Source: Stictocephala bisonia (lineage: Eukaryota; Arthropoda; Insecta; Hemiptera; Membracidae). Taken from it: 64,000 bases of DNA. The stretch lies in assembly GCA_035578905.1 (NCBI GenBank), contig JAQJVL010000526.1:1-64000 (forward strand), written 5' to 3'. Made by a program: the position numbers and the translations under genes. The number at the start of each line of letters is the position of its first letter. Position 1 is the first letter of the stretch. Positions 58,041-64,000 of the stretch are shown here, in pieces. The notes below the pieces were generated by a model. That model saw only the letters and a program-made list of their open reading frames with translations. It did no database searches and had not been told where the DNA came from.

Positions 58041-59274
58041 TACACTGAATGGCATTTAATATATATGTTTAGAATGAATGATGTTGCCAATAAATGAGAA
58101 GTTTTATTCAATGAACAAATATCTATAGCTGCAAAACTAAAATTCGTATTTTATTTAATTATTTCGAGTCAAACTGGAAATAAAACGAAACGTTAAGATA
58201 AAACAAATACAGTTTCGAGAAAATACAAAGATATGTAATAATTAATTATGATCAACATTCGCATTACGGGTATATTTTAATTTACATTTTGTTTTACAAT
58301 TCGTACCTTATAATTATTTAGCTTATAAATTGTTTATAACTGTATTGATAGAAGTAATTTTACTGTCTTAATGGAAAACTACAGATGTTATGGATGAATG
58401 TAGTGTGTGGTTGTGCGTTTTTTGTTGTTTTTCCTATCCAATGTAATGGTGAATACTCAGTTATAACGCTATGACCGAGGTGTAAAGATCTTTCTTCCAC
58501 GTCACTTGTGATGTAATAGGAGGTTACACTTAACACTTCCGTCTTCGGAATACATTCTCCAAAACATTCGCCTTTATAGATGAGATTTTCTCATGTTGTA
58601 GATGGATAAGAATGTTGCATTTCAACTCCATAAGTGTTTGATTGATTATTTTGTCGACTGATTAATTATTAATAATAGTCTTAGGTATTTGGCATCTTGA
58701 AATTATGATAACATGTGTTTAACATGTAAATGAAAAATGAAAAGATTATCAGATTGAATTAGAAAGAGATCTTTATAATGGTAAAAGGTCGATTTGATAA
58801 ACATGTTTAAACACCAAACGACCAAAACCAACTGACGATAAAATAAACCAACGGACATGTAGCTTCTATGCTTAACTCTTTATATGTTTTATAGCTAATA
58901 GAGTTGTGGTTTGAAATTTAGATTTTTACAACTTTAACAGGATGCCATTTTTTTTTTTTTTTTAAGCATTCGTTTTAATAAATACGGATAATTTACTGGT
59001 CAAAGTCAAGAAAACTAAAGCTGAAAAAAACACATTATAGTTTTTAAAGTCTTTATTTAGAAAATATACATGTATTAGAAGAGGTTTAAGCATATGAAAT
59101 ATATATATATATTATATTAATATTAATGTGTCCTGTTTAAAAAAGAGTATTCTACACATCAAGTCACATACCTACTTAGGAATATAAATAATTTTCCCTT
59201 TTATATTTTATGAGTGCACAAGTCGCAATCCAAATTATTACAATATTGAGCTAAAAAGTATGTTTATAATAATG
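58041..59274. other. AT-rich intergenic DNA, no gene recognised
   Basis: I see only AT-rich sequence with a T-run at about 58949-58964 and a short (TA)n near 59100. No frames of note. Confidence 0.45.
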
Positions 59275-59281
59275 AAACATA

Positions 59282-60505
59282 CGGTCAGATTCCGTTGTAT
59301 GCCCCCCAAATATAATAGTATATTTCATAACAAGAGTGGAAAGTGGGGTTTTGCATGTTCGAGACCATATGTTTAAAGTGCGAGACTTGTCGAGCACTTC
59401 AAATGGTCGAGAACATACAAAACACTTTCACTCGAGTTTTGAACGATACTTTTCACTACAGTACTATGAGTTCAGCTGTTTTCGGTGTTGTGTTTACAAC
59501 CTGCGAAACATCATATTTTAAACAGCAGTCTATTGTCTACTACCGAAAGTAACATTGTTTACAACAGAAAATTTTCCACAGTCAACAACACCTGTTTTTA
59601 AAACATGTTTCTAATTTAATAAACAGTTAACATTCTAAAAATGAGTTTTTATTCCGTAGTGTAGTGAAAAGTATCGTTCAAAACTCGAGTGAAAGTGTTT
59701 TGCATGTTCGAGACCATATGTTTGAAGTGCGAGACTTGTCGAGCCCACTTTCCACTCTTGTTATGAAATATACTATTTCACTACACTATGGAATAAAAAC
59801 AGGTTTTGTTGACTGTGGAAAATTTTCGGTTGTAAACAATGTTACTTTCGGTAGTAAACAATAGACATCTGTTGAAAATATGATGTTTCGCAGGTTGTAA
59901 ACACATAACGAAAACAGCTAAACTCATAGTAGTGTAGTGAAAAATAATTTATATAGCTGTAATCATGTAATCTAACCTAACCTAACTTACCTAACTAAAT
60001 GAACAACCAACTAATAACCCACCCACCCATCCATCTACCCTAACTTCCCTAACCTAACCTAACCTGATCTAACCTAACCTAATTAACTAAATAACCAAAC
60101 AACCAATAACCTACCCATTCACCTGCTCTAACCTCCCTAACCTACTCTAACCTAACCTGATCTAACCTAACCTAACCTAACTAACTAAATAACCAAGAAA
60201 CCAACCAACCAATAACCCACCCATTCACCTACCCTAACTTCCCTAACCTAATCTAACCTAACCTGATCTAACCTAACCTAACTAACTAAATAACCAAGAA
60301 ACCAACCAACCAATAACCCACCCATTCACCTACCCTAACTTCTCTAACCTAATCTAACCTAACCTAACCTGATCTAACTTAACCTAACTAACTAAATAAC
60401 CAACCAACCAATAACGCACCCATCCACCTATTCTAACTTCCCTAACCTAATCTAACCGAACCTAACCGCAATTGTATTTGGGGGGCATATAACGGAATCT
60501 AACCG
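59282..60505. mobile_element. 1.22-kb inverted-repeat DNA element with 7-bp target duplication
   Basis: The left end CGGTCAGATTCCGTTGTATG then CCCCCCAAATA is mirrored at the right by TATTTGGGGGGCATATAACG then GAATCTAACCG, about 32 bp with few mismatches. Both sides are flanked by AAACATA (59275-59281 and 60506-60512). Inside, 59319-59640 and 59640-59950 are largely inverted copies of each other. A nested ~48-base segment starting GTTTTGCATGTTCGAGACC appears at 59346 and 59697, with a diverged inverted piece near 59395-59440. The last 500 bases are CCTAA-rich. No transposase was seen. Confidence 0.85.
59971..60470. repeat. CCTAA (TTAGG-like) ~100-bp tandem array inside the element
   Basis: Five units with starts of the AATAACnCACCCATTCACC phrase at about 60013, 60105, 60211, 60312 and 60410. 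Each carries runs of CTAACCTAACCTGATCTAACC. On the minus strand these read as TTAGGTTAGG, the common insect telomere repeat, but broken by other sequence. Confidence 0.85.
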
Positions 60506-60512
60506 AAACATA

Positions 60513-60999
60513 CTTTTTCTTTAAAATGTATCTTTATATCTATTACCATGCAAAATACGATTTAAACTGTCTCACTGAAGAGTCGAATAACACAAAGGAA
60601 TAAACATATTTTCCCGGAACCCTTGGGCTAAACAGTAAATTGAGATGGGTTCAACCTAGAGTTATTCTTGTCGGTCGCTTGTTCGAGCAAGCTAAGTGAG
60701 ATAATTGTAACCAGACTCGCCCTGGGCACTTTATGCCCCTAGACGTACAACATAACTTAACCCCCACCCCTTCTCTTTCCATTGAGCATAATATTCAGTT
60801 CTTGCTATTAATTAAAATATAGTCAACATTTTATTGTAAATGTTCTTAAAAAAATTGTAAAATAACAAAAACTGTCTTTAGAATGATTTTTTGCAAAAAA
60901 TAATAGCGTTGGCTGCTTCTTTCATGACTAAATCTCTTTATTTAAGTATTTTTCGTCTTATTATTACAAACAATCAAGAATGATGACATTCCTACATAG

Positions 61000-61030
<31 letters not shown>

Positions 61031-61235
61031 CTTCATAGCATTAGCACCTGAGAGAATTACATTGTATGTGAATATAAAAGCCATCACCATTGACTGATTA
61101 AAGTTGCTCAAGAACAATAAGGCTTTCGATAGTGAAAGTTGACATAAATATTATTTATTTGCTCTAGATGCGATTTCAGATAGGATTGAAAATATGTTCT
61201 CTCACAAAGAGCTAATATATGTTAGATAATCCTTC
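60513..61235. other. Intergenic, no gene recognised
   Basis: A GC-richer patch at 60660-60750 includes the hairpin GCTTG-TTCGAG-CAAGC (about 60676-60691). A (TA)n run is at about 61000-61028. No coding region is evident. Confidence 0.4.
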
Positions 61236-61239
61236 ATAT

Positions 61240-61296
61240 GATACACTTGGATAGCTCTCTTGGGTAGCACTCTTGATCCACTTGGGTAGCACTCTT
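61240..61296. repeat. ~22-bp minisatellite, split by a LINE insertion
   Basis: GATACACTTGGATAGCTCTC, then TTGGGTAGCACTCTTGATCC, then ACTTGGGTAGCACTCTT form about 2.5 units. The pattern resumes at 62459 (GGGTAGCACTCTTGATACAC, TTGAGTAGCACACGTGATAA) beyond the LINE at 61297-62458. Confidence 0.75.
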
Positions 61297-62458
61297 TTTT
61301 TTACGACTTGGAGGGCCACGCTTCAAAACTGGTAACGGCCCCTAAGCCAAAAAGGTTTATTGTGCGCTCTTCTTTACAGGACTTCAAACCTCATCCAATC
61401 CAAGGTCCTTGAGAACCTTTAGATTGCCTTGATGAGGTTTTCCTGTGCTACAACTTGGCCACGCTCCAAATCGCCGCCCAAGGTGAGAGTACGTTTCCTT
61501 TCAAGGTCGGGCAGTGAAAGAGGATGTGCCATCCAGAATCCTCCTCCTCCCCACATTTACTACACAGGAGAAGTTTCTCTTGCCAGAAACGTCCCATTTT
61601 TCATGTGTGCAAAAAACGTCCAGTGTCCATTTATAAAACCAACAACCCTTCGGAGTTCTGATCTTGCAAAATAAAGAGCTTGAACCGTGTTGGAGTACGA
61701 CGGCCCCAATAGGACCTCCTTGGCTTGCCTGTTACCTGGCTTTGCCTCCCAGGTCACCTAGAACTTGCCGGTGACCCATGTAGTAACCCTCTTGGCAAGG
61801 CTGTAAGCAACACCCAACGAGACTTTCCTGGCACAGTGGTCTGCCCTCTCGTTTCCCAGTAACCCGGTGTGACCTTGTACCCATGACAGGATTACCCTAT
61901 TGGAACACGCCAGCCTTTTAAGAACCCCGTGACAGTCCCATACTAGACTCGAGGTGAAGTCGAACGACGCAAGTGACGTTAGTGTCGCTTGGCTGTCTGA
62001 GTTCAGATAGATTGTTTTTCCCATAAGGCCGAAATCTATGTTTGCCTGACTACAGGCAGCTATGGCAGCCACTTGCTGCCAGTTTGCCAAGGCTACAACT
62101 GAGCTCAGTTTTTGACCTGGCATCATAGACTCCGTAATTAGACCCAAGGATGGTTCGTGAGCCATATGTGTACCACGAGGTCGCGTTCCTTATCGCGATT
62201 GATTCACCTTGTTCCCAATCTTTTCTGTCGCCAATGACGATACGATAGGGTTTGTCAAGGTCAGTTTGTCTAGGCATCCTATTCGAACACATCTCTAGAA
62301 TGTCCGATTGTAGGATGCTAGAGATTTCGTTATGCTTACTGGCATAGTGAGCTTACCAGCAACCGCTGGTCTGGAGCCTATATGACGCAAGCCTTACCTC
62401 TCCCATGGTAAAAATGTCAAGGGGGGTAGACTTAGCAGCACCTCCATTACAGCGGTGG
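61297..62458 (-). mobile_element. 5'-truncated non-LTR retrotransposon with RNase H domain (R1/I-like)
   Basis: On the minus strand, order from 62458: T-P-T-A-V-M-E-V-L-L-S-L-P-P-L (end of the reverse transcriptase region), A-T-S-W-Y-T-Y-G-S-R-T (RNase H start; the catalytic Asp of Y-T-D-G-S is replaced by Tyr), Y-L-N-S-D-S-Q-A (second Asp), V-Q-G-H-T-G-L-L-G-N-E-R-A-D (third box), then C-S-K-C-G-E ... H-I-L-F-H-C (Cys/His motif). Frameshifts separate the parts. A T-run on + (61297-61302) marks the poly(A) end. GGGTAGCACTCTT flanks both sides (61284-61296 and 62459-62471), a 13-bp target duplication, though the target is itself a tandem repeat. Confidence 0.85.
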
Positions 62459-63427
62459 GGGTAGCACTCTTGATACACTTGAGTAGCACACGTGATAACC
62501 TGAGGTACACGTGCAATACACTTAGGTAAGCTTCGCAGAAGGTTTGAGGGCTTAGCGGGGAAAGTGTGAATAAATATATTAAGATTAAAATGTTTTTAAC
62601 ATATTCTATTTTTAGATAAAGTAAGTCAGAAAATCGTTGGATAAAAGGTTTTGTTTTCGGTCTAATCCTTATTATCTTATCTATATTTTGTACACTAATC
62701 ATTCGCTATTGAAAAGTTTAGTAAAATAATAAATAAATACAAGAGGCCAGTAGTATTTAGTATAGTAATAAATAAACACTATAAGAAAGAAATGTTTACT
62801 TGGCGACAAAGTTGTTTGTATAAGTAATCAGGAATCAAGGGTGGTTTGTGAACAATTAGGGCATGTAAAATGTATTTACTTAGAAATGAATTAACAATAT
62901 AAATTACCTATGTACACAGTAAGCCCATCAATACCGTCGTACGTGTAAAGGTGGGAGGGTGGGGCAATACCGTCGTACGTGTATGGGTGTTAAGTGGTAA
63001 GAAATTGCAACAATCCATTGGTGCTGAAACGGATTGGTGTTGCGAGACGTTTGCTGTGTCGAGGTACTAATCCATGAATCGTTTTATTTATTTATCGTTA
63101 TTTTCGTATAATACCTCTATTACAAAGTGTTACTTGTCAAGTTCTATTACGAATGAGAACTGTTGAATGTCTCTATGTTACGATATACTCAACAGCTAAG
63201 GATGGAGTAATTGCCATCATCAATTACCAAAAACTCATATTTTGCACATGCAAACTTATCCATTTACTTTAACGTAAATTATTTATTCAACACGGAAAAT
63301 GATTAATAAAACTAATAAAAGTATGATGGTTAATAACTTGTCAACAAATAATACTTTTATGTATTTTAGTATCATATTTCATTGCAAATAATCACTATAA
63401 AAAAATAACGCTGTAAATAATGTGCGT
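62459..63427. other. Intergenic with minisatellite remnants
   Basis: 62459-62540 continues the ~22-bp minisatellite interrupted by the LINE. 62923-62995 holds two units of the dispersed family (ATCAATACCGTCGTACGTGT, GGCAATACCGTCGTACGTGT). The rest is AT-rich with nothing recognised. Confidence 0.55.
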
Positions 63428-63712
63428 GGACTTTTCCGTTAATTCACTACCACTACTTATTTTCCGTTAATTTACTACCACTTGATAAATATTCTATTGC
63501 TCTATAAACTGTTCCCCAATCATTTTTACGTCCACTGTGGTATTCATTATCCGCTAGAAATCCGATATCGTTGGCCTTATCGCTTCCCAAGAACTTACAC
63601 ACGGAGAGCGAATTCGGCGGTAAGTCAATCATTGGATTTCCCAGTTTGTGATCAACTTTATTAGCCACCTAACCTAACCTGACCTAAACTAACCTAACCG
63701 TAGTAGTGGTCC
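63428..63712 (-). mobile_element. RepB MITE with 9-bp target duplication
   Basis: The left end GGACTTTTCCGTTAATTCAC is intact; the right inverted end is shortened to GTAGTAGTGGTCC. Flanks are AATGTGCGT (63419-63427) and AATGTGCGC (63713-63721), identical at eight of nine bases, which fits an 8- or 9-bp target duplication as made by hAT or Mutator-type transposases. The interior has the full RepB set including CCTAACCTAACCTGACCTAA. The frame 63453-63668 on - is a translation of this element. Confidence 0.85.
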
Positions 63713-64000
63713 AATGTGCGCTGTGTAGTGTTCAGTAACGGTCCGCAGCTCCCGTGTATTCACGGTGTGGTCAATATTGGAATGGCCATCCATAATGCAC
63801 CCTTTACCTGGGTGGCTGACATGTTTGTGGTTATTGACAGAGACGTCAGGAAATTGTTTATCTGGAATAAGTACAAAATAAAATTATGATAATCATTTCT
63901 TTCTCGACTCTTATTTATTGCTCATTTTTTACAGCTGTAGGAGGAATTTGTGAGATATACAGGTTTACAATGTGTTAAGAAGAATATATTTGTTTTATTA
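63713..64000. other. Intergenic, nothing recognised
   Basis: GC-moderate sequence at 63713-63850 shares CATCCATAAT plus nearby GACATG with 50970-51010, weakly suggesting another dispersed repeat. No coding region is evident. Confidence 0.4.

Noticed and set aside
59960..60470. True telomere or subtelomere
   Set aside because: CCTAA runs are short, interrupted, organised as ~100-bp units and enclosed by the inverted ends and target duplication of a transposon.
63453..63668. 71-codon frame M-A-N-K-V-D-H-K-L-G on the minus strand
   Set aside because: It is the translation of a RepB MITE; other copies carry stops and frameshifts.

Overview
This window looks like nuclear DNA of an insect or other arthropod. 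It is AT-rich by eye, has intron-bearing genes, a 100-base assembly gap (55437-55536), many decayed non-LTR retrotransposons and MITE-like elements, and repeated TTAGG/CCTAA-type motifs (TTAGG is the common insect telomere repeat). Nothing points to a bacterial, viral or organellar origin. The species cannot be named from sequence alone.

Only two protein-coding loci are well supported. Both are on the + strand and are paralogues encoding secreted-type, cysteine-free, His/Lys/Gly-rich proteins. Locus A (exons 298-626 and 3710-4046, 5' exon(s) before the window) ends near 4.05 kb. Locus B (exons 21922-22356 and 24935-25351) is complete at 283 residues: signal peptide, propeptide with dibasic sites and a tandem S-L-Q-K-R motif, then a His/Lys-rich chain ending K-K-W-G-F. 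The proteins align end to end, but their introns sit at different places and in different phases, and A has an extra intron between prodomain and His-rich chain. They probably form part of a tandem cluster that extends upstream. Their function is not established; metal or anion binding in an extracellular matrix is an inference from composition.

The rest is repeat-dense intergenic DNA. It holds: (1) a ~0.5 kb dispersed repeat (RepA) in about 15 copies or fragments, part of which was amplified into a 147-bp tandem array at 45-46.6 kb; (2) a MITE (RepB) with ~26-bp inverted ends, four copies, one with a near-perfect 9-bp target duplication; (3) foldback-like elements whose inverted ends are ~30-bp minisatellite units with core CACGTACAGTG, one inserted in the 147-bp array and one in a LINE relic; (4) a 1.22-kb inverted-repeat element with 7-bp target duplication that carries nested palindromes and a CCTAA-rich array (59282-60505); (5) relics of at least five non-LTR types (jockey-like; RNase H-bearing; a restriction-endonuclease-like C-terminus; one ending in R-T-G-x-G-R-C / D-C-G motifs with a (TA)n tail; one with Y-G-A-E motifs) and a Penelope-like fragment; (6) several minisatellites (21, 31, 33, ~33-45 and ~100 bp) and a 1.3-kb polypyrimidine tract.

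Region by region: 0-4.2 kb locus A with a LINE in its intron; 4.2-21.5 kb repeats and featureless AT-rich DNA; 21.9-26 kb locus B; 26-64 kb repeats only. The long open frames across 33.9-35.2, 37.5-37.9, 40.3-41.8 and 53.6-54.5 kb come from simple or tandem repeats and are not genes. Boundaries of repeats were set by eye and are approximate unless terminal repeats or target duplications are cited.
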